DNA of 64,000 nucleotides from Syngnathus acus (lineage: Eukaryota > Chordata > Actinopteri > Syngnathiformes > Syngnathidae): positions 8,556,001-8,620,000 of the forward strand of contig NC_051099.1 of NCBI RefSeq assembly GCF_901709675.1, written 5' to 3'. Under the pieces are notes generated by a model. The model ran no database searches. It was given only the letters and a program-made list of their open reading frames with translations, and was not told where the DNA came from. The translations under genes were made by a program, and so were the position numbers. Below are positions 39,601 through 52,870 of this stretch, in pieces. Positions within the stretch are counted from its first letter, which is position 1. Every line of letters begins with the position of its first letter.

Positions 39601-42600
39601 GAGAGAGGCTCAGCTGGACTCAAAAGGGGAATACAGTGCACGGTCAGCGTCTTAAACTGATATTCCAGCGGGAAGCTTCAAATTAATTCTTTATAATGAC
39701 CATCATCACAGTCTTATTGCTGAATTTTTATAGAGTCGCTATTTAAAAAGGCAACTTTATTTGCAGTCCTGGGAAATAAAGCATTGCTGAGTATTTTACC
39801 TCTTTAAAAAAACATTAAAGTCTTAGTGAATATGAGAGGATTTTTGTCATTAATATAAAGATGTGAATCAAAATACATTTGATGAAAAATGATCTGACTT
39901 GATCATTAATAATTCAAAATCAAGAAAAACAACAACATTTTTTTGTTGTGTGTTCCACAGTTTCCAAGTCGGTGCCCTGATATGACTTGATGATAGAGGG
40001 ACAAAGAAAAAGCGTTCTTCGGTGTCGGTCATGCCAAGATTAGAAAAAAAGTGACATGATTGTAATCCTGTCAATAGTTTTAAATTTATCGAGCTCAGCC
40101 CTCTTGTTATTCCGACAAATATTTGACTGTGTGATTGACACACCAGCCTTGCGACGTGATCCCGATGACTCAGAACACATTCGGAAATAGATATTTCCCA
40201 GCTGCTAATGCGCCGTTGAAACGTGCTACAGAATAGAACAAACCCGAGGCAGCCGGCTTTGTGTTCTTCCTCACCATTAGTCAGTGGCCACTCTCTGCTC
40301 TTGTGTTTTTTCAACAATGGCGATGCATCAGGACCCGTCATATCTCTCGCACAGTTGCTCAGCACGAATGAAAGGTAGAGAGCGACTTGCAAACGTTCTT
40401 GATTTGTGTGCAGATTTTTGATTGGACAGAAGCGTCGGACTTTGCGTGGCTGTCCGGTGAATCTTTCCTGTCACGGGTCACCTTGAACGGGCTGGGGCTG
40501 TCTGTGAGAGGCCGCAGGGGCTGTGACTGTGAACGGGCTGAGTCATATTATGAGCATTCAAAGAGGGAATGTGGAAATCAAACCTCATTTGCATTTTAAC
40601 GTTTTACTGGATCTGTGAATTTATACAATATTTCTGTCTTTGCAAACATTTTTTATTTTTTTACAGCATAACTGTCATTACGTGCTTTTGAATAAATTTT
40701 TAAAGGGAAATAAAGCATAAATGTAGTAAACCGATTATTTTTTATATATATATATATATATAAAAGAATTGGTGCTCCTTTTTCTTCCAACCGGTTATGA
40801 AAACACTTGGATGGAGATATGAACGAGACATATGGGAAAGCACAGCCTCAGGCGTCACAACACACATGCTGGTAATTCAGAACATATTTCTCATTTCCCC
40901 CATTGCTTTGTTCGAAATATGTTTGCCCCGACAATGTTTGGAGCTCAGGCGGGCATGGACAGTTGAAGAGCATTTTTACAAGGCAGCAGATATATTGCTC
41001 GAAGACTGATTACACATTAATTGGTATATTGTAGCAAAACTTAATGGGTATAAAAAGTCTACACACGCCATATACACGTTCATATGGCATTTTTTGTGTG
41101 CATACTTATAAATGAGGATGTTCAAACTCAACCAGTCACATTCAAATTGCACTAAACAAGTCAAGCTGTCACATCCTTATCATAACTATTAATTTTGCCA
41201 GCAATTTGTAAATAATAGGCTAACATTCTGAGTAGACTTTGTACACAACACCATTATTTTTATTCATCTTTGAAACCAATGAGACATTCGGAACTGTGTG
41301 TACAACACTATACATGTTCCAGTTATGGAAGTAAATACATTTGATGCAAATAGGTCAGGTAGAAGGAAATTGCCCATAAACTGGTTTTGACTGCAGCGAA
41401 AGCTTTTCTTCGGTATCACACATAATATGCGAAGCCGATTACAATAACACGTTTTTTTCTTTATTATTTGGCCAATGCATCATTTGATGGATTGTGGTCA
41501 AAACTGATTGTGGTGCCTAACGGAGTAGCGTAGCTTCACTACTGCTCACTACCAGATTTCTGGCTCACTTTAACGCAATCAATGACATATTTTTCCATTT
41601 CATGTATTTGATCTGAGCCTGAAATTGAAATATAAATAAATAAGAATAATTGAAAAATAGAGATGCGAGTGACCCCCCCCCGGGGACATTTTGCTTGGAT
41701 GTTTTAGTGATATCTGACAAAGTTGTAGAGTAGGACATGAGTAGCCGTCCAGAATAAATCCACCCCAAATTCATCACATAGGATTTGGAAAGAAAGTCCA
41801 ATCAATGATCTGAACTCTGACGTGCCCTTGCATTTGCATGGCACTGTCTTGCAGTTAATTATGGCTGAAAGTGTGATTGGTTCACTCTGTCTTCTGTGTA
41901 CTATTGGCGGGGCTTCATCTAATGAATGTTTGTCGTTGAGCTGTTTCCTTGATTCCACTCCCTACATCATTTTCTCAATGTTGATATCAGAAAACGAGAT
42001 ACAATGGCTTGAATAGTGGAAGAATTTTGTGTCGTGGTAAGTCTGAAGTGTTTGCGGATTTTGCAGACAGTGTTGTTTAGTGTATTGGTAGACCATGCTA
42101 CGTCTTGAAACTCATTCTAGCGTTTTCTATTGCGTTTCCTCGTTTCATCTGTCAATTTGGTGAAGTGCAAGTAGACTACATTTTAGACTCGCTAAAACAA
42201 GGTCTAAGTTCTGGTGCAGGTGGTGTAATGCAATTTTGTTGGACTTGATTGTGGCGCAGACAGACTGTCAATGTATTTTATTTTCAAATATGACGACAGC
42301 ATGAGCAAATCCCTCTGAATCATTATGGAAATCAATTAAATGAAAAATGATCTTGAAAATATTTTAATAGCACCCCCCATGAGTGCGCGGCATAACTATT
42401 AAAGGTGATGGAGTTTACACACGGATGCAAGCTCGAGGGTGGAACGCGGTCTCCAAGTACCAAATAGAAAGGAAACTGAGTGAGACCATGCTTTGCGCTA
42501 GACTTGATTAAAGCTAAAATGATTAAAAGCTAATTGAAATGAAATGAAAAATGTAAGCCTACATTAAAGCACATAATGATACGGGCTGGTCTCTGATAAA

Positions 42601-45600
42601 TTAGTTAAGCACTGTATAATTAGGAATTGTTTACAAAAAAAACCCCTAATCCATCTTGTATCTCTTGTCGGACATACCTTGCAGGTCTGTAATATCTTGT
42701 ACACGAATGAATAGCCGACATACTGATGTATATTTTTAGGAAAGGTCAATGTGTTTGTTGTCTTTGATTTTAGTGCAATTCTTATTGATTCAGGAGCATA
42801 ACAAAGGGCCTCGTTCAGGAGTTATTCAGCCGCAAAGATCAGTAAAGTCTGACAGCCCTGATATGAATCATTTACGCTTTAATTTCATGTCCATTCTGTT
42901 TGCTATCACACACGAACACCTGTGGAACTCCTCACAGGCCTAAATTGGGAGAAGCTGCGCACTTTGATAAGCCCTTTCCTTTAAGCTTATACGTCGCTCT
43001 GTTGTGTGAGGGCAGATATGTGTTCATCAGGAGTTTACCCAAGAGCTGCATTCATATACGGACAATTTTCTTTTTTTTCTTTTCCAAAGATTTCTCTGAT
43101 ATGTGCCATTTCTCCCGCTGATCTCACTCGGTAGCAGCCTGTAGAGACCTTGTTGTAAAAGGCTACAGAAGATAAAAGATGGCGGGTTAGTGGCTGTGGG
43201 GAGGTCGTGACCTCTCGGTTTCTTCTCATTTTTATTACTTTGACACTGCAGGTTGCGATGATGTCCCAAGGGACCCATTTTTGTTCCATGTGTGGCATTA
43301 TTTACACAAAGCATGAATTTAGCAAGTCCTTTCCGTAGGTGTGAATATAATTTGACGATACGTCCTCCTTTGTACTACACAAAATCAGCTGTATAACCTA
43401 CATTCTGTTGCAATGTTCTAAATTTCTTTCGTCCTGCCCCCATTGACTTTCCAAAAGTCAAGGGGTGATAGTTTAATAGTCGAATGTATCCACAACAACT
43501 TGGAGGTCCACTATGTGTCAATTGACCCCCCTCTCGCCCCTTCTCATGTACTGTTGGTAAGGTAACATAGTACCAACCCAATGACCTTCACACTTCCACG
43601 GGTTGAAAACAATAAACAAAAGGTAAATGCCATTTGTTAAGCTTCTTAATAGCGCTACTTGCCCGCATTTGCACAGATAATCCTGTAAGCAATAAAACCT
43701 AATGTTCCATGGTCGAAGCATATTCCCTTTTGCAGGATATTGTTCCTTTCAAGGATCTTGCTGCTTAGTTCACGTGCGGGCATCTACAGTATGATCTGCT
43801 TGTTGTTAAAGTGTACTTAACCCTAAAATGATTCCTTTTTTTTTTTTTACCCATAATGTGCCTTTTGGTCCTTCTCTCGCCACTTGTACACATTTTCATT
43901 TTGGCTTATTTTCGATTTTAATGGTTGTCAAAAGAGGCTTAACCTTCTTGACATTTATTATGCAGCTGGATCTCGCCATTTCCCGCCCAAAACACAGAAA
44001 GCCAACGGGCCAAAATATTAGTAAATGACTAATATGTAAATTATCCTGAAGATGATCCAGGTGAAACAGAGTCGATGTAATTTGTGTCACCAGTGCAAAA
44101 GGGCCAGTGCATATTTTTGCTTGATGGCCTTAGGGGCCCGACAGTTTTGAACCACAAAACTCCATATGCATGAGTATGTAAAAACAATCGCTGCACCTCA
44201 CCTGCCCTTGATTTCACTTGCCTCAAAGGAGTCATTCATCATAAGTTGTGACCTAAAAAGGTAACTGCTGCAGTATTTCTCCAAAGAATTGGATCACCGG
44301 TTCTCCTTGGTTAATTTGTCCACATGGCTCTGAAAGTATCATCGGTGCAGTTCTTCCACCCTACATGTCGAAATGATGTGAACAGAAAAGCCATACTGTT
44401 CTTTTTTTATGCACGGTTTTTAACAGCTTCAACGGAGCTCATCTTAAAGTGTTTAATAGTAGATAACAGCAAGAGATAATATACATCGAATAAATAAGGA
44501 TGAAGCAATACTGACCTAAAAGGAAGATACAGTAGGTCAGAAAGTACTGGAATTTGGTATTCCAAGCATGACATGTTGTCTTGGTGCAGACATAGTAATT
44601 GAGTTTCAATTGGTTAAGCCTGAGGCTAAGTGCTAAAACAAATCTTTAAATGAAATTCATTACAAGCAGGGTTTCCATACTCAGGTGTTATTGAATTCCT
44701 TTCTCATTCTGACCCGATTTCCAGAGATAACGGTAATAACCCAGACTAGCAGAAATGATGGCAATGACAAAGCGCATCATGCTTTCCCTTCAAAGACATT
44801 AAAACGTAGTCGGTCTCGTTGGCTTAATTGAGCTACACAGATGCTTCTTGCCTTCATTTTCATTCTGCTGTTTTTCCCCAGCAGGGTACGCATTTCTTAA
44901 ATGGATCCATCTGCACCAAAGGAATAACTTTTATGAACGGTTAGAATTGGCTTCGGTAACGGCAAATAGTTCCAAATAATAAGCAAACGGGGAAACGTAA
45001 TCCAAGTGGAAAGAAAAGACACGCTGTGTATCTTGGAGAAATTCATTGCTATGCATTTAGAATGACATTGCTGTGTGATTTATTATCAGTGCAAGGTTGA
45101 TGAGACCACCCCACCCCCATGCCACTTCCCAGAGTGACATACCTTCATGCCAGTGAAATTAATGGGGAAAATTAAGCTAATAACATAACAAGCACAAGAC
45201 GGGCAAACATGCTCATCTGATGCATCCTGCTTGTTATTTGGAGGCGTCACCAGCCTGGGATTCTCATTTTCTCCGTGTCATATTCAATCAGTAATTCCTG
45301 GTCAGAGTAGCGGCGATTCTCCACTCTAATAACTACGGCTAGTCAAACTATGGCTGTTGTGGCTGACCTCCGTATTTACATTTATTTATTTTTACTTGAA
45401 CATTTTGCATGCGACCACATCAACTGACAGGTCCGGCATAAACTATTATCCAGAGCAAGAATTGGGAGTTTGACTACATTTCCTTATGTATGGCAAATTA
45501 ACAACATTATTTGTTTTCTTCAAATGCGATAAGAGAATACCTTTCTCAATGTTTGGGATTCGACTTTTGATGACATGGTTGTATTAGGCCGAATAATAGC

Positions 45601-46670
45601 GCGATTAATCAACAGTCAATTCTACACAATCGACTAACTTCTTAACGAACAATGAATCGATATTATTCCCACCCCTTGTACGGATATTGTTAGACACTGA
45701 TCAGCAGTAATGAATATGATTTTTTTCTCCCCCCAAATGGTTCATTGGCCACTCCAATTAATGTATTTTACATGACAAAGGAGCTCCATCAATTGAGCGT
45801 TGACGTGGATCGTAATTAGGGAGACTTGGCCAGCAAATTATCGATATAAAAGACCGCATGGTGCAGCTAATGATTCTTAAAATGCAAAAGTTATGCAGGT
45901 CATGTGGTTTTCCCAACCGCTATCACGGATTCTCACCTATCGCAGATAACTTAAAATGCATCATCAGAGAGCTTGTTTATTTCTCTGTAAATGAAAAGAA
46001 CTTGTTCAAAAGTGAAATAAAATGGTAGTTTGATTTGCATACTGGCTGTAGTATAAATTGAATAAATGGGCCTACTACTTGCTGCAAATGTTCACCTCCA
46101 ACCAGTTAAGCAAAAACAACAAACGAACGAAATGTATCAACATTTTATTGATCAACCTTCTCATAGCCAATTCAAGTAAGCCTTGCCTTCAGCAGTTTGG
46201 CCAACAAAGTGGAGTAATAATCATCTTATTTAATTATTTATGATGGTAGTGTAAAAAAAAAAACTAAAAAAAACCTGCTGTTTTCATGTTTTGCCCTTCA
46301 TGCGCACTTAATTTGCAATATGGGTAATTCCATTTTGAATGCAGATTTAGTTTAACAAAAGGCTTTTGACTTTTAAAAGCAGACCATGTGCAAGTTGATT
46401 ATGCAGCATGTACGAACCTTTAAATGCTTTGATTAGTTAGTAAAAAGTCACAATCTATTGAATAATGAATTTGTTGTTTTCAAAATGCCCATTTTTATTC
46501 CTCTGCAAACGAGTCAATCATGTGACCGATTGCATTTATTGCATTTATGTGGGATTAGAAAATCTCAATGTGATGCTTTTAAAATATCTTGACATTCCCG
46601 TTTCTTTTTTTTTTTTTTCTTTCCCCAGATTGATCCTAAGGTTGCCTTTCCACGTCGCGCCCAGCCTAAG
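36622..46670 (+). CDS. msi2: msi2, Musashi RNA-binding protein 2 (exons 1-5, 3' partial)
   Basis: Cytoplasmic RNA-binding translational regulator of stem and progenitor cells that recognises UAG-containing sites in 3' UTRs. Exons: 36622-36683, 36981-37021, 37383-37464, 37961-38045, 46629-46670; they join to 312 bases, 104 codons, without a stop. The N-terminus [11 protein letters not shown]…SQHDPG is followed by RRM1 (about residues 21-97) with RNP2 MFIGGL and RNP1 RGFGFVTF, then the linker [42 protein letters not shown] distinguishes msi2 from msi1. RRM2 (expected to begin MVTRTKKIFVGGL) and the C-terminal region are not in the window. Exon 5 is only 42 bases and isolated by an 8.6-kb and a more than 17-kb intron, matching the long-intron layout of mammalian MSI2. 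Confidence 0.95.
37268..37314. repeat. (GT)n/(GC)n alternating tract in msi2 intron 2
   Basis: GTGTGTGTGTGTGTGTGCGC passing into (GC)n and GTGCGTGCGTG. Alternating purine-pyrimidine with GC core, a strong Z-DNA candidate 60-110 bases before exon 3. Confidence 0.85.
37541..37622. repeat. alternating GT/GC tract in msi2 intron 3
   Basis: GTGTGTGCGCGCGTGTGTGT, a short GAGAGAG break, then GCATGCGCGCGCGCGCGCGC. A second Z-DNA candidate within 80-160 bases of the exon 3 donor. Confidence 0.85.
40744..40763. repeat. (TA)n microsatellite
   Basis: About ten TA units in msi2 intron 4. Confidence 0.8.
41040..41165 (+). repeat. second fragment of the Tc1/mariner-type teleost repeat
   Basis: GGGTATAAAAAGTCTACACA at the start and, further in, GTGTGCATACTTATAAATGA and CCAGTCACATTCAAATTGCA. 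These are diverged counterparts of phrases from the same high-copy fish element represented at 34650-34775. Degraded and non-coding. Confidence 0.45.
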
Positions 46671-49600
46671 GTAAGAAAAATAAATTGGTCACCGGGTCTC
46701 CTCGAAGAAAATGATTATGTCTGGTGTCAGCACCGTACCTAATTTTCTGCACCCGCACAGCAGATTCAAAGAGGCAGCGCTTGTCTGTTTGCTTTAGAGA
46801 AATACCTCGTCTGGCTCCATTGTTCTCACATTGTTTCTGCTCTGCACATTTAAAAATATCTCTTCTTTTTATCGTCACTGTTTTCATGCCCCCCCCCCAT
46901 CATGCCATTGTGTAGAAATAAAACCATTTTGGATTTATTTGCATTTGGAGACGAACGTGCAGCCGTCGTTTGACTTTGTTGTGACAAAAAAAGCTTATGA
47001 AAGTCGAATGCAGACAATGTCCTGTCTAAAATGTGCGGCTTTGGTGGACCACATCCTTTGGGGAATTTTTGATTGCATGAATGGCCTGCTATAAGGAGAT
47101 TTAATGAGTAAGAAATTGTCTGCTTTACTGACAAATGGGAAAGTATGTTTGCTGTCACTGTTTTTCATAAAGAGGATAGATTGACATAAGTGATTTCGAA
47201 ATATCTTCAGTTCCGGGCGCCCGTGTGCAGACGTCACAATTAGCATGGAGACAAAACTGTAATCACACCGGGGCTGTTGTTCCTGATGCATATTATCTTT
47301 TCTCTTGATTGCCGGTCTTGAGCATCTCTCTTGACAATTAAATATGCAACGTGTGCAGATGGTGCTGCGGCGCTTTGTTGACGTGCCCTTTCACACCACC
47401 ATGGCAAAAGCTGTCGCACACAAGAGTGTAGTGGAGCACTTTTATGCTTTACCATCGGGACATTGGATTCACAATCCAGTTAGAAATGTCTGGGAGATCT
47501 TCTCCACTCTGCAACACATAGTTTGCTTTTTAAATTCTTTTGCCCTGTTTGAGTCTGTATTCTTTGCTTGCCCGCTTGGCTGCTCTGAGCTTTGGCTTGG
47601 ATTGACCCCTTTCGGGTTTAAAGGAGCTGCACTCGACAGGTGCATGAGCGATACAGGCCTCGGGAATCAAAATCGAGACCAATCGGCGCTAATGTTCTCA
47701 CGGCTAACAATGACCTCATGGCTAACCCCGACAATACTGCATTAGGGTAAAACGCTGCATTATGTACGGCATGTAGACGATCGCTGGAAACAGACAGGAA
47801 GTGAAGGTGAACACGGAGGACATTCGGCTGTAAACAAGTGAAGGTGTTTGCACCGGGATCAGAGGAAAAACAACTTGTATCAGACACCATTGTTCCCTGT
47901 GGCCAAACACACGGGTGCTTCAACTCTGAGGAAAGACGCCGCCACTGACAGACTAAAGTCCAGTTGTGAAGTCATATTTTCTAGTTTAGCTGGTTTGTCT
48001 TTGATATCACACGTCTTAAAAATATACTACATATTGGGCTAGCTACAAGGAGTAGCTGCACACACCTCTGGCTCAGTGCCAAGACATGAGCATGTGATTT
48101 ATGGCACGTCTACGTAATCAGTTTCTATTCTCTCAAAGTAAATATAAGTGCCAGCGATTCACTTCTATGCTGTGTTGATGCTCCCATAAGTAGTTAGGCA
48201 TGCCTCTTTATTCAATACTACAAATTATTGCTCCAAATTCTCCCTTCGACAGGAGGTGTCATTTCTGCCGAGCTTGCCACTTTGCTTTTCCACCGTAGTC
48301 ACACGCAATAATGGCGGATCCCAGCATTATTTTAATTGCCAGTGGGACTGTGGCCACTTGAGTCGGAGATGAGTTGTGATGGCTTGTTATGAAAATGAAA
48401 GGAGATAGCAGCATCATTTTTGAGAGCAATGGGTGTAAACCTTTCCTTGCAAGTTTCTTCCTGCGCCGGTTGTTGTTGTTTCATGGAGATTTCGGCATGC
48501 ACAACGAAGACAGCTGTGACAGCACTCTCTGAAATGGTTTGGTTTTATTTGAAGACCCCTTGTCACCTGTTAAGCTGTATGTTTTAATGTCAGTGAGGAG
48601 AAAGGCTAAGCATGCTTGTACATTGATTGAGGTAGTTCAATGATGTAACGTCTAAGCGCTGTCCTATATTTTACTCCAGGCTGACACCTGTGACTGCGGC
48701 TTCCCTTTTAACGGCAGACTGTCAAAGCTGCATGGCTGGCAGCTATGTCTTAGTTCTGCTTTTTCGTTCCGCGCATTTTTATCCATTTCATTTCCTCTCG
48801 ATATTCCGCACATTTTCTATGACTGGCAAATTGACTAGTCTCTTCACTCCCAGTCTCTGGGACTGCTTGCTTATGATTGATTTTAAAAAAGACTATCCGG
48901 TGGAGTGTGGTTCAAGAGAGCCAAGCCTTACATTTAAATAAATTCTAATAACAATGCCGTGAGAGGTAAATATACTATCTGTCCCCTGAGTTTATGTTCC
49001 ACACAAAGGCCCATGTCTATGTGCATGTATATTTGATATGCCACTTCCTGTCTCACTTGATCTCTCAATACCTTACTCAGCTACTGTCTATTACGCTCTC
49101 AAGCACTTCTTTTCGGATTACACCGCTTTGTAAATCCAGTCGAACACCTTGCTCTGTTGTTTGATCTAGATTTAGCATGATGATATCCCCCCTCTCCAAA
49201 TGATCCTTATTTTAAATGACACAGCTCACTGCTGGCTAAATGAAACCACGGTGGCTGCCAGGCCCTTTGAATGTCTCGGGGCGTTTATTAAAAGCACCAG
49301 CTTCCCGGTTCTCCACAGCTGCATGAGTCTGAAAGAATAATCAAGGACAAAAGTCCTCAATGAAGAAGAGAGTGCTATATCAGTTTCTTTTGTTCAGCTT
49401 GACAATGAGCCCTCCCAGATATTTGTCATGTATAGCAGGATAGTTTTAATTAGACCTTGCATATTCCACGCCATTCCGGCTGCACACGCACACCCGGAGT
49501 AACAAAATGAATGCAGTGTTCTTCGACAAACTTGACATCACATTTCAGGCGATATGTCACACGGCAAATAACCAAGCTGTCCCACACAGAATAGACTTTG

Positions 49601-50750
49601 CTTGTATTTCTCTGGATAAATGGGATTTCAAATGGGTTTTACATACCCGATTGTAACCAAGAGGCAGTCCGCAATGAGGGAAGACATGCCAAACACAAGC
49701 CGGTGCTTTGTCATGCCCCTCTCACAAACAGATTGTCCATAAACTCCCTGTGAGATGAAGGATGAAACAAGGAGTGTGGCTTCACACTCTGATATGGCCC
49801 ATGTGCATCGCTAAGTCTGTCAGTCCGATCTTGGTCATTTTAAGTCGATTCAAATTTGTTATCTGTTGTACTCAAAGTGCGACTGTAAGGCTGTAGATGT
49901 TTTATTTACAATTTTGGGAACCAGCGTACTACTTCCAGTGGCCCTCGACCTAGTTGATCTAATTCGGTACTTTTGCTGCCAGTCCCTAAATTCTGTAGGT
50001 GTGTTGCTTGCAACAGCAGTCGGGGGTTTAGCGGCAGGGTCACCCCTGACGGAGCTCAAGGCTCTCTCCAAGAACCCGTAGCAGTTTTCATATTTTTGTC
50101 GGCAATAGTTCACCTGTGACCATCAAATCTGAGTCCTTACAATCTGAGCCGCTGCGCTGTACCCACTCGGGTGGCCATGTTTTTTCCATTTCACAATTGT
50201 AATGTGAAGACCTCCCGTTAGTATGAATTTGTCCAAGTAGTTATTTGAAGGATACCAGAGTATTTTAGTTATTTTACGCTATGCCAATCTGGATGGTGGT
50301 TGCAGCCTCTGTGTCAAAGTGTTGCCTTTAAGTCCCTGACCTGTCAGCTCTTTTTCGATCATTTGCGTTCACAGTGGCACTGCTCCAGATGAAAAATGGG
50401 CCAAAGCGCAAACAAATGAATGACTGTTTGGTGGTCAAACACAATTGCCAACAGAGTGACCCAGTTACCGGGGTAGTCAAAACACTTGATTCATGCATGT
50501 TCTTTTTGTGTGTTTTCACAACGTATTGTGCTCTTTTTATTAAATCCTCTATTGGGAGCTAGATTGTGCAAATTGTGAATGCGACTTACGGTTTCCTTGA
50601 TGAATAATTGCCAGATCTCTTGTAAGCGGAGTACACATTTGTGCGATTCTTCTTTGTGCAGCCTACCTTTTGCTGTGATCTCCTTGGTTGCTGGTGGAGG
50701 TGGTTTTCTTGGGGAATGAGGCGCTCTTACAATGCTTACCAATGGCAGGA

Positions 50751-50770
50751 GGCAGGCAGGCAGGCAGGCA
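50751..50770. repeat. (GGCA)5 short tandem repeat
   Basis: Five GGCA units; simple repeat within msi2 intron 5. Confidence 0.8.
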
Positions 50771-51877
50771 AGTGCTGGCAGGGCAGAGAGGGCCGAGAGC
50801 TGTGCTGGAGCCTGGCACTGCTAAACCTGATGCTGACTGACAGTAACGAGGACAGCGATGCAGCCAGGATAGAGGCCTAAGCAGCACAGAAGAGGGCATG
50901 GTCTTGAAGGACCTCTTTTCAAATGCCCTTCTTGTACCCACAGTGATACCAAAACATTAAAATAGGCTGTGAAACACAAGTTTAATGGATTTTTTGAAAA
51001 TCGGAGCAACCGCTACCCAGGGATGTGTCTCTGTCGTATTTTTGTACAAATTTGTTAGTCGTACTATTAGCTTTTAGACATTTAAGCCGAGGACCTTTCA
51101 GAGCCTATTTTTACCGTTTGGATCTGAAGCAGGAGCTGCATAAGCAGTTCTCCTCCGACAGAGGTCCGCGCAGTCAGGCATTGTTTAATAGCTACCAAAC
51201 TGTCCCGATGACAGGCATGTGCATTGGCTTGTTAGTAATGAGCAGCGGAGCTTAGGCGGGAAGGATATGCAAGCGTACAGACGGCGTTGCCTCACATTCC
51301 AGGAGGACATCGCTGGAATTCCTCAGCCTGCAATGGGGTGTATTTCCCCTTCCACTAAAAAGAAAACAAATCTCATTTTTTGTCAAACATATGTCACTTG
51401 AGGATAAAAATGATATATGTTGTGAAAGAGACTTAATAGTATATTACCGGATCAACGCAGGGCGCTAAAGAGCTTGGCTGTTTCCCGACATAATGTTGCA
51501 GTCCTCATCTGTGACCTTTATCTTCCACACATCATTCACCATTTTACTGCTGACATGTTGGCTCATGCCATTAATTTTTCATCGCAGGCAATGTCATCTA
51601 CATCATTTTTTATCATCTGTATACATTTGTGTCATGTTCTCACGTTGGCCTGCCACAGTTTGTATTTGTTGATTTGCTTGGCCCAGAGATGGGATCCTGC
51701 ACTTAATTTAATTCAGGACAAAAAAAATGGCCATGTAGAAGCAATATGCCAGCTGTGGGAAATGTCAATGAAGAAAATGAGTGGGACAGTCTTCGCAAAG
51801 ATAAATACACAGACATGTAATGCAAAGAATATTCAAGCATTACAAAGTAATATTGTGATACAAAAAAAAAATGTAAA

Positions 51878-51966
51878 CAGTAAAAAAAAAAAAATCAGTA
51901 TTGTCATCACTCAGTTAACTTCAGTAAAAAAAAAAAAAAATCAGTATTGTCATCACTCAGTTAACT
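51878..51966. repeat. 44-base tandem duplication with A-tracts
   Basis: Two copies of CAGTA12-14 followed by TCAGTATTGTCATCACTCAG and TTAACTT, at 51878 and 51922. They differ only in A-tract length, pointing to recent slippage or duplication. Confidence 0.9.
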
Positions 51967-52744
51967 TGAGCCAAAGTATTTGTTGTTGAAAATTTTCTAA
52001 AATGCCTTTATTACTTGATACATGAGCGACAGCTAATGTTTCCCAAAATAACCAAATAGAACAAAGCAATGTTTGCTGTTTGATTTTAAGAATTAGACAT
52101 CGTTATCCTGTGTTGTTCTTTAGCTGTAAAATCAACATGAGTAGATTCACAACAGGCTGGTAGGTGATGTTTAATTACGGAATTAACAGTGTTTATCATG
52201 GACAAACAAATATTCTACGTTTCCTTCACAACGGATTTAAACCAGCTCCCGCAAATGTGTAACCGTGCCAATTATAATCTATAACCATTTATTCTAAATG
52301 CCAGGCACAGTGTTAAAAAAAAAAAAAAAAAGGAATCTTCTCGGCACTGTAGGACTTCAATGCAGCCATTTTAATTGCAGCAAATTCATAAATGAAGTAA
52401 TTATGCCACATTATCCATTCCAAGTAACATGATTTGAAAGTTGAAATTAGATATCCTTTGACTTGCCAGCACATTTTCATCATCTTACATTCTCCGCTCA
52501 AAACTGTGCACGTCAACATTTTTTCTTTTCCCTCTTGTCTGTTCTGAGAATTTTGTAAGGCCGGCCGTTTGGACTCATTTATGGTGAAACAGTCTGTGCT
52601 ACATGGTGGAGAGCTCATTGCTTTTAAAGTGAGATGATCAAATTTAATTGACTGTGATTGACACCAGGCACTACCACATCGACGGGTAATATATTCCATT
52701 CATTCAATCAATCAATCTTTTTTATTTTTTTATTTTTTGGGCAG

Positions 52745-52870
52745 GTGTGCCACAGCTGTGGTAGCATACTTGCCTACAAAATGGATTACAATATTGCTGG
52801 TGCTACAGTAACATGCGGCAAATGCAATTTTTGTTCTCCCGAAGACTTGTTAGCAGCAAATGTCTTGTAA
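52745..52870 (+). CDS. candidate Cys-rich terminal exon inside msi2 intron 5
   Basis: A T-rich tract and GGGCAG (52741-52744 ending in AG) form a strong splice acceptor. The following 126 bases encode 41 residues, beginning VCHSCGSILAYKMDYN and ending SPEDLLAANVL, then TAA. Five Cys are arranged C-x2-C…C-x2-C-x2-C, like a zinc ribbon such as the N-terminal ribbon of POLR1H (FCPDCGSVL…VTCRRCGF, from memory). The phase is 0, the same as the end of msi2 exon 5, so splicing would give RRM1 plus this tail and a stop. An AATAAA follows at 53409. I do not recognise the peptide as part of any known msi2 isoform. It may be an alternative last exon, a relic of another gene, or chance. Confidence 0.3.
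   Translation: MCHSCGSILAYKMDYNIAGATVTCGKCNFCSPEDLLAANVL

Larger units (their letters stand above)
38046..46628 (+). other. msi2: msi2 intron 4
   Basis: The 8.6-kb intron between ACG|GTGAGT and CCCCAG|ATT. No coding exon found. It contains a CA/CG tract (about 38289-38318), a (TA)n tract (40744-40763) and a Tc1-like repeat fragment (41040-41165). The rest is AT-rich and mostly unique; it may hold conserved enhancers but none can be named. Confidence 0.65.

Noticed and set aside
51878-51966. CRISPR-like repeat
   Set aside because: Only two adjacent copies without spacers, with slippage-prone A-tracts, in a vertebrate genome.
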